A stretch of 64,000 nucleotides of DNA from Rehmannia glutinosa (GCA_016081115.2 JABTTQ020000016.1:62001-126000); one strand, 5' to 3'. Positions 1 through 11,672 are shown, numbered from the stretch's first letter. Notes: a model not told the origin generated them from the sequence alone. Translations and numbers: made by a program.

Positions 1-598
1 AGGTGACGACGAACCGTATAATTAAGGCTTATACTTTCGAGCAATTTGTGCATCTACTTTTATTTGCTGGTCGAGGTAGGGATTCTTATCACATTTTATG
101 TGTATAATTCATTGTCTTTGTTAAATGCTTAAACTGTTCAATTATGTGAATTACGCATGTAAATCAGTTAAATGACATGCATAATTATATGAATTTATAT
201 GCTTTTATTGTATTCTTTTTAGGCTTATACTCAGTATCTTCATACATGATTGACATTAGGGTAATGACTAGAAATTTCTGTACTCACCATTTCATAGTTT
301 ATGACTTAGCAAAAGAAATGTCCAGAGTTTTCTCATAATTTAGATCGTATATCATAAGCACTCATATAATGAATATGCCAACAAGTTATTAAGTAATACT
401 AAAAGTCCAATCACACCTGTCACTTCATAGTATTTACAGTATTTTTACAATCAATGTGTTTATTTTCATGTTTTATTATGTTTATTTGTTTTTACAAAAA
501 TTGGCATAAATTGAAACGTACAATTTATTTTGTGTGTAAAGTTATTATTATTATATATATATATATATATATTTGTATGTCATGTAAGCTTATAAAAC
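1..598. other. AT-rich DNA, probable last intron of the ZIP gene
   Basis: No coding feature was found here on either strand. It contains a short (TA)n run near 553-571. It lies 3' of the last recognised ZIP exon on the minus strand. The missing ZIP C-terminal exon (about 17 residues in the family) was looked for here and not seen, so it may lie beyond position 1. Confidence 0.4.
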
Positions 599-2472
599 TT
601 AAAAAACGGAGTATCAAAGTAACATTTGGTTTGCGGTTTGAAGCCTTTTGCAATTAAATGGTTGATAGCTACGTAGACGAAAACTCCACAAGCGAGTCCC
701 ATTGTGATAGCGTAAGTCCAATCCGCGCTACGGCCTTGTGTCGTAGCATCAAGAGCAATGCCTATTCCAACTCCGATAGGACTTGAAATAGCAAAGGCAA
801 AGGAGTAAGCTACGGTTGCTAGAAATGGCCTCTTAGGTATCATCCTTAGAAGTGCAATGCCCATTGCAATGGCTGCAAATATCTTGTGTAGTGAAATTGT
901 CCACAGGTTTCTCCATGCATCTGCCTTAGTATCTGAGAACAGTAGTAAATTAGGTAAATGGTACTTAAGACAATATACAATGATCAATAATCAGACAATA
1001 TTGACTTGTACAAATATACAAAGTTATAGGCAAATTTGCAAAATTGGTCATGTAATGTAAATATAGAGCGGTAGCAAAAAGGTTCGTTTTGCAAAGAAAG
1101 TTGTGTAACTATAGAAAACTGTCATTTTGGTCCTGCAATATATGCGGTTTTCAAATTAGTATGAAATTCTCGATTTTGGTACTAATTTTACTGGATTCAA
1201 TCACGTGACCGTCACATTTAGTTCTCAATTTCAGGTGAACTTAAGATCACAATTCAGATTTTCTACAGAATTGTGCATTTTGTAGAACCAAAATTGAGAT
1301 GTTATATAGTTACATAGCAAAAACGTGATTTTTATAGGACCTTTTTGCTATCACCATATAATTGCATGACTTATTTTGCGAATTTACCCAAAAGTATACG
1401 AAGGTATTCTAGATGGACGACCTATAAATTTCTTAGGCTGAATTGCAATTTTAGTCCTCCAACTCTTAGGGGTTAGCACTCTTAGTCATGTATAACTTCT
1501 TGATGCGCTAGTTTCGGTTCTTCACGATTTTACCCTTTAGTCAACTAGCAATTCCAGTCTTATAACTTTTAACGGTCATATGTATTTTAGATATTTTGAC
1601 ATTTTTGCTAAAGAAGAAGAGTATTTTGGAACATATAAAATACTAAAACACTCGCACAAAATCAAAACTCGTAGGACCAAAATTGTACAAATTAAAACTT
1701 ACAGAATCAAAATTACACAAAATCAAAATCTTATGGCATCAAAATTGCTACCAATAATATTTACAGAACCGAAATCAAATTTGGCAATTAAGCCAATATC
1801 ATATTACCATGTTAGTTTCTCCAAAACGTTCCATATTATGTCATTAAGTTTGTTCTATGCACACATAACAACTTTACCTGCTACTCCAACAGCAATGCCC
1901 TCAAAAACAGAGTGGAAACACAATGCCAGTATGAGAAGTATTGTGTCGCCAACCGAAGTCGTCGTCGCGAAAACCGGGTTCACGACGTCCTCCGCCTCCT
2001 TATCACCCTCCGCGTCCACTCTCGTTTCCCTTTGGCCACTCCTCACAACATACGCAATCACACAGTCCCCCAACATGGTGAGAAGATAACCGGCCGACGC
2101 CAACATGAACGAAAACGGGTACTCTTTCGTTGTAAGATCCTCGAACGTAGCGTTGGAATCGCTCAAGAAATGCATAAGCGCCGTCCCTAAGAACACCCCA
2201 CCGGCAAACTGCGTCCCCATCATCAAAAAACTCTCGTTCCATCTATAGAAATACGGCGAAACTCCACCAACGAATGTGGCCACGAACATGATTATTAGAC
2301 ACCAAATTTTCACCAAAATGAGACCTTTCGTCTGCAGACGTGTCCCGGTGGGGCCGGTGGCGGGCGATGATTCGTCGTCGTCGTCATGGCTGCCGCCGTG
2401 GCTTGTGATCCCGGAAAGCTGGAGGATTAAAACGGCTAGTATGATCAAGAGAGTTGACTTGAAACAAGCCAT
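580..2472 (-). CDS. ZIP11: ZIP family divalent metal transporter (ZIP2/ZIP11 type), 3' end incomplete
   Basis: Membrane transporter of the ZIP family, which moves Zn, Fe or Mn into the cytoplasm. Exon 1 is 1878-2472 (198 codons plus one base, donor GTAAAG). Exon 2 is about 599-932, and the split codon gives Asp199. The start is the first Met, followed by a hydrophobic signal segment (residues 6-22) and a short Gly/His/Asp stretch. Seen: the family segment SPYFYRWNESF (72-82); TM4 with HSVFEG (187-192), which carries metal-site His and Glu; TM5 with HK (214-215) followed by FAAIAMG; and the SSPIGVGIGIALDATTQG segment. The TM3-TM4 loop (144-168) is acidic and lacks the His-rich motif of many ZIPs. 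The wording of exon 2 (DAWRNLWTISLHK) is closest, from memory, to Arabidopsis ZIP11/ZIP2. After DTPFFK a donor (GTTTTA) is likely and the final short exon is not found; reading on instead gives a stop at 580-582. Confidence 0.88.
1029..1391. mobile_element. MITE-like inverted-repeat element in the ZIP intron
   Basis: The left end (GCAAAATTGGTCATG, then GGTAGCAAAAAGGT) is repeated in inverted form at the right end (RC: GCAAAATAAGTCATGC, then GATAGCAAAAAGGTC). The arms are about 60 bp and imperfect, with no coding capacity between them. It lies wholly in the intron 933-1877. Its target duplication was not resolved. Confidence 0.55.
1432..1797. mobile_element. Second MITE-like element in the ZIP intron
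   Basis: The left end TAGGCTGAATTGCAATTTT matches the inverted right end (RC: TTGGCTTAATTGCC). The interior is low-complexity and repeats a short ACCAAAATT-type motif. It has no coding capacity. The class is unknown because the inverted ends are short and no clear target duplication was seen. Confidence 0.4.
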
Positions 2473-2529
2473 GTAAAACTAATTTTGTTTGGTGGAATTA
2501 GATAAGTTTGTTAATAATATGTAACAAGA

Positions 2530-2536
2530 TTTTATA
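2530..2536 (-). promoter_or_regulatory. Likely TATA box of the ZIP gene
   Basis: On the minus strand TATAAAA lies about 58-64 bp upstream of the ATG at 2472. That spacing fits a short 5' UTR. This is a positional inference only. Confidence 0.4.
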
Positions 2537-2796
2537 ATGGATAACATATGTACCAGAATTGAATGTGTTATTGCATAGTTTGTGTTTGTAGTACATATTT
2601 GACTTTTTACAAGGTTGTACTACACAAAAAGAACAATGGCCTATTGTAATAATAGACAGGGCTGGTTGGCCGATTAAATAGATGTTCTTATGAAATAGGT
2701 CTCTTCTGGGGAAATATTATATAGCAGTGTGGTGACCATGGAGCCAATATCAAGAAATTCATTAAACAACAAACCGGCAAGTAGAATATTTATTTC

Positions 2797-3027
2797 GGAT
2801 AATTACAAAAACACCCCTGAGGTTTGGGCTAATTACACAAAAACCCAGAGATTTTTGAAAATTACAAAAACCCTTGGGGTTTTACTTTTTCTTAAATATA
2901 AGGGGCTAACTATAATATTTCTATAAAATTCAGAGAGGTTTTTTGAAATATTTTTTGCTTATGGAGGGGAAAATTGTAAGACGACCTCAAAGGGTGTTTT
3001 GTAATTTTAAAAAATCTTTTTTTTTTC
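2797..3027 (+). mobile_element. Mutator-like MITE family A, copy 1 (3' end truncated)
   Basis: It begins GGATAATTACAAAAACACCC, then GAGGTTTGGGCTAATTAC, as in the other family A copies at 3783, 5025, 7040, 23899, 56672, 58677 and 60541. It ends in the inner part of the right arm (GTAATTTTAAAAAATC) and lacks the terminal inverted repeat on that side. Confidence 0.75.
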
Positions 3028-3330
3028 TCCGTAAGTTAGACAAATTGAAATGTTGTAATCACGATATGCTCTATAAATATAATATTGTGCATTAATTAAT
3101 TCATAACATCTGCACTTGACAATATCCGTTTAAAACTATAAATTCCCTGGCAAAGCGCGAATGATGATCCAAGCAATGACATAACATATGTTTGATGAAT
3201 GATGACTCAAATTGCTCCAGGCCATCACAGTGGAATTTGTTTTTTTTTGCAACATGTGAAATTTAAGACTACAAGTTTATAGTTAATGTTGTGATTTAGT
3301 TTCTCTCTCTTTTTTCCTTTCCTTAATCAG

Positions 3331-3489
3331 GCGGATGAGATTTTATATTTCAAAACCGTGTTTCATCTTCTATTTCTATCATAGCACGTGTATGGGTTTT
3401 AATATAGTGAGTATTATACATGTGACAATCATCTGTACGGTGGTATAGGAGCTGACACACGATTTTGGAATAGAAAATCCCATCCGTTA
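3331..3489. mobile_element. Palindromic MITE, related to the copy at 43589
   Basis: The left arm GCGGATGAGATTTTATATTT pairs with the inverted right arm (RC: ACGGATGGGATTTTCTATTC). Both continue into a CGTGTTTCATC-like segment. The same arm sequence occurs at 43589-43805. The element is short and non-coding. Confidence 0.6.
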
Positions 3490-3782
3490 ATCATGAGCCA
3501 AATAAGTGAAGTTGCCCAACTTGCTCATACACAACAACTAACAGTAATCTTTGATGGGCTTCAACAATATTTATGAAATACCAATTTCTTTGTAAAAGAA
3601 ACGAAATATAAAAGGAGAAGAACAAAAGGGACATTTTAGAAAAGAGTTCAACATCTCAAAACCAAATTTCTTGCACCGTTTTGCAACGCAAGCGCCTTCC
3701 AATGATACTGAACTCAATAAGAATATTAGTGCCTTAATCAGCAGGTCCAAATCTTTAATTTCCACATAAAGCATAAATATTA

Positions 3783-4058
3783 GGGAATTAGAAAAAAACC
3801 CTAAGGTTCGGGCTAATTATAAAAAAACCTATAGATTTTTGAAAATTGCAAAAATCCTCTTGAGATTTAATTCTATCTTACATTTTCCCCTTCATAAGAA
3901 AAAAATATTTCAACTCACCTGATATTTATAAAAATATTACAGTTACCCATTTAAATTTAAGACAAAATCAAACCTAAGGAGTCTTTTTGTAATTTTGAAA
4001 CAACTATGTTTTTTTTTGTAATTAGCCCAAACCTCAGGGTTTTTTTTATAATTACCCC
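3783..4058. mobile_element. Mutator-like MITE family A, copy 2, with exact 9-bp target duplication
   Basis: A 276-bp element whose two ends are inverted copies of each other over roughly 90 bp. It is flanked by the exact 9-bp direct repeat TAAATATTA at 3774-3782 and 4059-4067. A 9-bp duplication is the hallmark of Mutator-superfamily transposition. It sits just 3' of the stop codon of the BIR1-like gene. Confidence 0.85.
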
Positions 4059-4083
4059 TAAATATTATTATACATTTCCTATT

Positions 4084-6441
4084 TCAATTAGTAAAATCTA
4101 TCTCACTCTTCAATGAGGTAGTAGTACTCATGTCATCAATGGCATCATGTCTTGTAGTACCACTTAACATTTGGTACACTTGATCCATACTCGGATAATT
4201 GCCTTGATCACATTCTAAACATTTGGCAGCAACCCTTAAGAAACAAGAGATCTCATCACCAAATCCTTGTTCCATCATAGCCTCATGTGGCTCCTTTAAC
4301 AAATGAGAAATTTGTTCAAACTCAAGAAGCACCGTCCCGAAACTGCGAACATCCTGCTCATAACAACCTAATACCGACAATTCTATGTTATTCAGTAAAA
4401 GTTCCCAACTTGAATGTGTCTCATCTGAAGTGATCGTTATCGCCTTTCCAAAATCTGATATTTTCGGATTGAAATTTTCGTCCAGTAGTACACATTTCGA
4501 ACTTATACCACGATGAATGACTCTGTTTCGATGGAGCCATGCTAAGCCCTTTGCCGTCCCAACTGCAATCCTCGCCCGCACTGGCCATTCCATGATCTTG
4601 GCTTTGCCTTTAGACGAGAAAAGGCAGTCGTGGAGACTTCCGTTCGGCATGAACTTGTAGATTAAAAATCTGTCGTTCAAGTCGTGGCAAAAGCCTACCA
4701 GGGGCACCAAATTTATGTGTCGCAATCTGCCTAGCAACAAAATTTCTAACCGGAATTCGTGCTCGGCAGTACTGCACAGCCTCTTAATTGCTATGCAGAA
4801 ACCATTTGAAAGCGTTGCTTTGTATGTTGTTCCCGTTTCTCCAACAGCAATGACATTGTTTTCACTGAATTGTTCAGTTGCTTGGTTGAGTTCAAGAATA
4901 CTAATTCTTGTGGCAAATTTCTCCAGCATTGATATCTGTGGACATTAATATTAGAATTACATCAGTACTAACAACGACGAAGCTAGAATGTTCGTACAGG
5001 GAGGCACAAGTAACATTAATTTAAGGGATAATTACAAAAACATCCCTGAGCTTTGGGCTAATTACAAAAAAGCCCAGAGATTTTTGAAAATCACAAAAAA
5101 CCCCTCGAGTTTTGATTTCGTCTTACATTTCCCCCCTTTATAAGTAAAAAACATATCAAAAACCCCTTGTTATGTATAAAAATACTACAGTTACCCCCTT
5201 AAATTTACACATAATCAAACCTGATGGGGTTTTTTGCAATTTTGAAACATCTCTGGGTCTATTTGTAATTAGCCCGAATCTCAGGGGTGTTTTTGTAATT
5301 ATCCCTTAATATAAAACCGAATTACAATACATCAACTCCAAAATAAAAACTATAAACAAGTACCAATTTTGATAAATTCAATCATATGTTGATATTCAAA
5401 AATAAATAACAGAATTTACATCAATATATCATAAACATTTATCTTCTATTATTCATATTTTGAAAACTGTCGCGTAATAGTTTCATTGATAATAATATTT
5501 CAGTAATGCATGTTATCAAACAATTATTTAATAGTCCATCTGGTATGTGGTTGTGTAATTACCATAGTATTGTCTCTTCTCGATTGAAGTCTTGGAGTTG
5601 GCATCACTCGTCTCTTCATGAATTTGATGATAAAGCTCCCGACAGGCGTAAACAATCCAAGAACCAAAAACAGAGTAAAAAAGACTGCCCAGACAGCAAC
5701 GAACCCGACTATAAATCGATATTTCTCAACAATATTTTTGGCGTTGGAACCACCCGATTCACAAGGTTGGATTAACGGATAACCACAAAGCCCTGTATTG
5801 TTTGCGTAGCTTTCACTTTCTGGAGTAGCATTGACAAATATGGGCACAGGTCCAAACAGACGATTATTCGCAACCGTAAATATCTTCAAACGGTTGAGAG
5901 ACGATAGCGTTGCAGGGATTCGGCCAGTGAAAAAGTTGTTATCGAGTTTCAATACATTGAGATACGAACAATTTGCAATGCCGGGAGGAATTTCGCCAGA
6001 AAATTTGTTGTCTGAAAGATCAAGCACGGTGACAAAGCTAATCAATTTTGATATGTTTGATGGGATGGATCCATAAAGATGATTATTAGAAAGGTCCAAA
6101 CCAGTTAAATAAGGGCACTCTGATATGCCCTGAGGAAATTCACCTCTAAGTCCCATGCCACTCAGCTCAATGCTCATGATCATTCTCCCTTTTGGCATGT
6201 CGGACCAGCAAGAAACACCCACAAATCTACAGATGAAATCATAACTCTCGCCAGAATTATTGAATTGCCACGACCACGAGGATAGCATTTTCCAGGGATC
6301 TTGCAAGGAATGTTTTATAGATTTTAAGCAGTCAATTTCAGATGAGATAGTTTTACCTATACCAAACAATAACATGCCAATGATGAGCAGTTGCAGCATC
6401 GCCAAAGCTGAAAAATATCTTTGTGAACGATGATCCATCAA
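4084..6441 (-). CDS. BIR1-like (At5g48380-type) LRR receptor with degenerate pseudokinase
   Basis: Predicted plasma-membrane receptor-like protein of about 576 residues in two exons: 5563-6441 (293 codons, donor ATG|GTAATT) and 4084-4935 (acceptor CACAG|ATATCA), joined in phase 0. Seen: signal segment about 10-30; LRRNT region starting at DCLKSIKHSLQDPW and ending at the Cys of FVGVSCW; four to five LRRs (LDLSNNHLYGSIP, LDLSDNKFSGEIP, LKLDNNFFTGRIP); and a TM segment at about 243-270 followed by basic residues. The kinase part has the VAIK-type Lys (IAIK, about 344) and DFG (454-456), but HRD reads HRG (434-436). The segment from the activation loop to the APE motif is missing: the chain jumps from DETHSSW to a DVRSFGTVLLEF block. 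Arabidopsis BIR1 is about 620 residues. Catalysis is very unlikely; a scaffold role in immune co-receptor control, as for BIR proteins, is inferred. Decay to a pseudogene is possible. Confidence 0.8.
5025..5305. mobile_element. Mutator-like MITE family A, copy 3, inside the BIR1-like intron
   Basis: A 281-bp element with GGGATAATTACAAAAACATC at the left end and its inverted match at the right end (TTTTTGTAATTATCCC). Flanks are TTAATTTAA (5016-5024) and TTAATATAA (5306-5314), matching at 8 of 9 positions. It occupies nearly half of the 627-bp intron 4936-5562. Confidence 0.85.
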
Positions 6442-7039
6442 TAATCAACTACTGAAATGAAACTTTAAAACAACAAATAATTATATGGTACAGTTGGCCA
6501 GAACGTAGTGAATAGGTGGTCTTAAATCCAATAACAGTCTTCTCAAAGTAAATTAAAGCTTGAGCCCCTTTTTTGGGTTATTGACTTGACTATAAAATCT
6601 ATAATCGACTTGTGTAGTTGACTTGTGACCGGATGGCGAACGTAAATTCGTCCAAGAATTTGTCGTAAAAAGAGAACGTGAAAATTAATCTTCGTGATCG
6701 GATGGTGAACTTATAGTCGTTCTATCACTTCCTAAAATTTGGAAGTTTCAACTTCAAATTTTTCTTTTTTTTTTTTGGCGTGGGGCGGCGCTATTCACAC
6801 CCATAGACGGAACCACATTACCCCCATTAGTTTTTTTTTTTTAATTTTTTACTATGTATTTCTTTTAATTAAAACAAACTATATTTTAATTAGGTAAAAA
6901 ATAAAAATATATCCCACTGATTATTTTCTATGTAGTTACTATTTATTATTTATTATTTAATTTTAAAATCAATGTATTAATTAGATTAAAAAAATTGTGC
7001 CTTGCTAATTGTCTTTGATGTATTTTGCAATTATATTTA
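6442..7039. other. 5' flank of the BIR1-like gene, no gene seen
   Basis: AT-rich with homopolymer T runs near 6765-6776 and 6830-6842. CATATAATTA on the minus strand (about 6480) could serve as a TATA element for the receptor gene, but this is weak. Nothing coding was seen. Confidence 0.4.
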
Positions 7040-7307
7040 GGGATAATTACAAAAAAACTCTTGAGGTACGAGCTAATTACAAAAAATTCAGAGATGTTTC
7101 AAAATTACAAAATGTCCCTTAAGGTTTGATTATGCATTAAGTTTAAGAGGGTAACTGTAATATTCTATAAATATCGAGTTGCAATGTTTTTTTCCTTATG
7201 AAGGAGGAAAATGTAAGATATAATCAAACCTCGAGGTTTTTTTTTTTTTTTTTTTGTGTAATCTACAAAAACCTCTAGAGTTTTTTGTAATTAGCCCAAA
7301 ACTCAGC
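7040..7307. mobile_element. Mutator-like MITE family A, copy 4 (right end eroded)
   Basis: It starts GGGATAATTACAAAAAAACT and keeps the inverted inner arm (TTTTTTGTAATTAGCCC, then AAACTCAG), but the last about 25 bp of the right end are lost, so no target duplication can be read. A poly-T run at 7236-7255 interrupts the right arm. Confidence 0.75.
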
Positions 7308-8267
7308 TTCTATAAAAAGTATAGAATGTTGTTCAAGAGATGATGGCTCTTGACAAGAATCAATTTCAAACCATCTGCTAGAGGTTCCACCAAGCGCGAA
7401 AGAGTATCGACCTCAGTCTGCCTAGGGAAATGGAATCGGGGTTCATCCTTTTTTTCGAGAAAGCCCTCACTCTTTAGACAATACAAATGTAATTGACTTG
7501 AATTGAATCACCGCGCTAAAGCTTTACCACTTTAGATCATTATAATTTTAATCATATTACGTATGATTAGATATACAATATATATTTCTTTTTATTCTCA
7601 CAAACCCTTACCACTTTTAACTAGTTTTAATAAATTTGTCTCAAATAAATGGTTTTTATTTGTCTTCAATATATGAGTTTTTTTTTTCCAGTCAATAAAT
7701 TGGTCTCATATGTGGGATTTTGTTAAGAAGATTCACATGAGCCATTACTAACAGAAGCAAATTCAATTGTTTTGGTTCGTGTTTTGTCCAGCCTTTGTTG
7801 CGATGTTCTGATTCTACGAATTAGTTAGATCGGTATAAGTTTAAATATTTTGTTTTAAATATGTATAAATTTATGATTCTATAGGGCTTGGAATTATTTC
7901 TTACTCGATTTTGTAATTAATTGTAAGATTTACAATTACTTACTCAATTTTGTAGTTAGTTGTAAGTTTACGATGAACGAAATTCATTTTAGTTAAAACA
8001 AATAAAAAGATTAGATATAAATAAATATAGTTTATTCTAACTTTAGTCGCGACCTGCACAACTCTAGTTTTTCCATTAAGAAGAATAAATAATTACACAG
8101 AACTCCCTCTAAAAACCTCATGAGCTCACACAGAGAATAAATATAGAAAGAATGGAAGAAAATTTACACATGAACAAGCAATTTGCGAATGAAATCAGCG
8201 GAGAAATCTCCAGCAAAAAGAGCACAATCAAAATAGTGCCATCGACGCCTGCAAGCTGTTTGTGTAA
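7308..8267. other. Intergenic, 5' flank of the PPR locus
   Basis: AT-rich sequence without supported genes. A short motif TTTTGTA(A/G)TTAATTGTAAG repeats at about 7909-7966. The PPR reading frame starts at 8268. Confidence 0.35.
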
Positions 8268-9144
8268 ATGTCTGGAACTAATCATCAAGTTGTTACTCTC
8301 CTTTCCAAAATGCTGAAAGCCCCGCCACTGAAAGCACTCTCCCTCTTTTCGTCCTCAACTCACCAAAATCTGCATCACACTCACCAATCGATATCAGTAA
8401 TCATCCACCACCTTCTCACATTCAACATGCTCTCACACGCCCAATCTCTCATCCTACAGTTACTCTCCGGTAAGATCACTTCCCCGCTATTCACTATCCC
8501 TTCTCTTCTCTCGTATTTGACGCATAGTTCACAATATTTCAATTCCGCTCTCGTCTATGAAACCATCATTAATGCTCACGTCAAAGCAGAGCTGCCACTG
8601 GAACGAGTCCTTTTTCTGTTTGATGAAATGATTGATAGAGGCCATGTGCCGACGTCGATTATGTTGAATGCTGTGCTGAAGTGTCTTATAAAAGCCAATG
8701 AATTTGAAAAAGCGTGGAGGGTTTTTGAGAATAATAAGGGACGAGTTGGATTGGATGTGTATACCTTTGGGATTTTGATGAAGGGTTGTTGCAAGAATGG
8801 GGATTTAAAGAGAGGTTTCGAAGTTTTGAGTGAAATGTGTGAAATGGGTCTCAGCCCTAACGTTGTTGTATACACTACATTGATTGATGGTTGCTGTAAG
8901 AAGGGTGAGGTTGAAAAGGCGAAAACGTTGTTTCTCAAAATGGAAGATTTGGGCTTGGTTGCTAATCAGCATACTTACACTGTTTTGATAAATGGGTTTT
9001 TCAAGAAAGGTTTGAAGAAAGATGGATTTGTGCTTTATGAGAAGATGAAGAGTGAAGGGGCATTGCCTGACTTGCATACTTATAACTGTGTGTTGAATGC
9101 ATATTGTAAAGATGGAGAAATGTGTAAAGCGTTCAAACTGTTTG

Positions 9145-9589
9145 TGTTGGGAAAAATCGGATCCCACATTCATCCCCAAGGGATGCGAGTAAATAACCGA
9201 GAAATAAAATGGAAATAACAACAATCCACAACACAAGAATTTACGTGGAAACTCCAAAACCGGAGAAAAACCACGGGCACCCGGAGAAAGAAATTCCACT
9301 ATGTGAAACATTTTTACAATCACACGTACATTCTCTCTCCCGACCCCAAGACTTCCACACTCTTACAAACCTTTGACTAACTCACACCTCTCTCCCAACT
9401 CTCCATACTAGAGAATACAAGAAAGGAATTTAACTAGAAAGTCAAACCACAAAGGTTAAAGTGATTTGACCGGTGCAATTGAAACACCACCACATGGGTT
9501 CCTTAAATAACCTTAAGCCTCCCATCCCTTTTGTTCCACAAGCAATGTGGGACAAAATCCTTCTTCTATTTTGACACCAAAATCCAACA
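9145..9589 (-). repeat. LTR (3' copy in element orientation)
   Basis: Direct partner of 10363-10803. It begins TGTTGGGAAAAATCGG and ends CCAAAATCCAACA on the plus strand. Confidence 0.9.
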
Positions 9590-10362
9590 AACTCCACTTC
9601 GCAAAATAAAAAAGCTCCACCATTGTCTTCACCGACAATCATGATTCTCAAACCGGGAACCATCATTCTCAAACCAGAGAACCCTACTCCACCATATGAG
9701 TAGACCACTTAGAATACACCATTCTAAGAATTTCCTTCTTAAGACATGTCGAAAAAACCCACGAAATTTATGGTGCAACTCCCAACTTTTCGCCCTCATG
9801 GAAGTCCTTCACCATCGACATAAACACACACCTTGTATCCATGCCAAACCGATACCCGTGTGTAAATTCCACCACACACACCGCATCCATGTCAAGCCAA
9901 TGCCCGTGTGAAATTCCACCACACCTTGCATCCATGACAAGACAATGCCCGCGGCGCAAATTTCTCGGACCCGCTTAACATAAACACATCCTCTTTCATG
10001 ACAACTCACATGCTAAAAGGACATACATTTTCTCATCGGAGAAAATCCTCATCGCCACAATGTTAGCCGGATTAGGAGTTATTTGCCGATTAACTCCACC
10101 TCCACTTTGAGCTTAACCTTCAACGCCTTATGTAACCCTTGATTGTACTAACGCATCCTCGACTTATACTAGCCATAAGCCAAACCTCGACCTCTTCCAT
10201 CAAATTTCTCCACCGCTTGAACCACCCTAATTTAATGAACAACCGCTCCAAATGAGACCCCTGATACCGCTCAAGAAATCTTTTTTCGATGTGGAAGGTC
10301 GACATCGCGACCACAGAGCATACTCGGGAATTCAAGAGACCCAACCCGGGCTCGATACCACT

Positions 10363-10803
10363 TGTTGGGAAAAACGGATCCCACATTCATCCCAAGGGAC
10401 AAGCAGTAAATAACCGAGAAATAAAATGGAAATAACAACAATCCACAACACAAGAATTTACGTGGAAACTCCAAAACCGGAGAAAACCACGGGCACCCAG
10501 AGAAAGAAATTCCACTATGTGAAACATTTTTACAATCACACGACATTCTCTCTCCCGACCCCAAGACTTCCACACTCTTACAAACCTTTGACTAACTCAC
10601 ACCTCTCTCCCAACTCTCCATACTAGAGAATACAAGAAAGGAATTTAACTAGAGTCAAACCACAAAGGTTAAAGTGTATTTGACTGGTGCAATTGAAACA
10701 CCACCACATGGGTTCCTTAAATAACCTTAAGCCTCCCATCCCTTTTGTTCCACAAGCAATGTGGGACAAAATCCTTCTTCTATTTTGACACCAAAATCCA
10801 ACA
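10363..10803 (-). repeat. LTR (5' copy in element orientation)
   Basis: Direct partner of 9145-9589. The primer-binding site follows it on the minus strand after two bases (10346-10361). Confidence 0.9.
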
Positions 10804-11672
10804 GTTTGTTGAAATGAGTCAGAGAGGGGTGACATGCAATGTCGTGACTTACAACATTTTAATTGAGGGATTGTGCCTGCGAAGGAGGATGGGAGAGGCG
10901 AATAATTTAGTGAGTGAGATGAAGAGGTGTGGTTTGAGTCCAACAATAGTTACTTACAACTTGTTAATAGATGGTTCTTGTCGTGTTGGGATGCTAAATA
11001 AAGCTTTAAGCTTGTTTGATCAATCAAGTCTCTTGGTTTATCTCCGCGTCGGTCGTTACCTATAATGTCTTGATTTGCCGGGTGCTCCGAGAAGTGAGAA
11101 TGCAGAGCGTGTTTTGGACTTTGTCCGAGAGATGGAGGAGAGAGGTATTTCTCCATCAAAAGTGACCTATACAATATTAATTGATTTTTTTGCTCGATGC
11201 AATGACATGGAGAAGGCACTTCAAATCCTTTCCTACATGAAGAGTACTAATCGGTAAAGAGATGTTTGCACTTACGGTGTCTTGATAAACGGCTGGTGTA
11301 ACCAAGGAAATATGAAAGAAGCTTCAAATTATTCAAAGGAATGGGTGAAATGAAAGTTGAACCCAATGATGTAATATACAATACAATGATCTATGGATCG
11401 CAGAGAAAGTAGCTCCTATAAAGCCTTGAAGTTGCTAAGAGAAATGGGTGAAAAGGGGATGATGCCTAATGCAACTAGTTACAACATGACAATCCAAGTC
11501 CTTTGGGGTGATGGGAAATGGGAAGAGGCTCAAAATCTTCTTCTTTGGCATGATAAAGTCCGGTTTAAAACCATCAAATACTCTTTTGATATGATGTACA
11601 AAGAAAAATCCTTGTCTATATTGTTCCACAACCGCACGGAAGGTTGCCAAAGATTTGAATTTCACTTGTAAA

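Larger units (their letters stand above)
9145..10803 (-). mobile_element. TRIM-like non-autonomous LTR retroelement inside the PPR gene
   Basis: Two direct repeats of 445 bp (9145-9589) and 441 bp (10363-10803) begin TG and end CA, and the element is flanked by the exact 5-bp duplication GTTTG (9140-9144 and 10804-10808). The orientation is minus: next to the repeat at 10363 the minus strand reads TGGTATCGAGCCCGGG, a primer-binding site resembling the initiator-Met tRNA 3' end. A short purine-rich tract lies beside the other repeat. The internal part (about 770 bp) has no gag-pol reading frames. Length and lack of coding fit a TRIM/SMART element. The two repeats differ mostly by one-base indels, so the insertion looks fairly recent. 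Confidence 0.9.
8268..11672 (+). pseudogene. P-class PPR gene resembling At4g11690, interrupted by an LTR element
   Basis: PPR proteins bind organelle RNA. The 292 codons at 8268-9144 are open and end in repeats of the 35-residue P type (DVYTFGILMKGCCKNGD, NVVVYTTLIDGCCKKGE, QHTYTVLINGFFKKG, DLHTYNCVLNAYCKDGE). The frame stops inside a 1.66-kb LTR insertion (9145-10803). It resumes after the insertion at 10809, giving a perfect continuation across the 5-bp target duplication: CKAFKLF, then VEMSQRGVTCNVVTYN. Downstream repeats continue (TIVTYNLLIDG, SKVTYTILIDFFARC, DVCTYGVLINGW, NATSYNMTIQVL) but with a frameshift near 11035, an in-frame TAA at 11255-11257, and more shifts near 11330 and 11400. 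The order and wording of the repeats match, from memory, Arabidopsis At4g11690 (ABO8, mitochondrial nad4 splicing). Either a dead gene or a real gene with assembly indels; the LTR insertion itself is unambiguous. Confidence 0.88.

Noticed and set aside
1580..2190. Plus-strand open frames opposite the ZIP exon
   Set aside because: They are shadows of the minus-strand ZIP exon, which has full family similarity and splice borders.
9696..10009. His/Thr-rich open frames within the TRIM-like element
   Set aside because: They are translations of a local repeat (CATCCATG-type units) in both strands, without gag or pol motifs.
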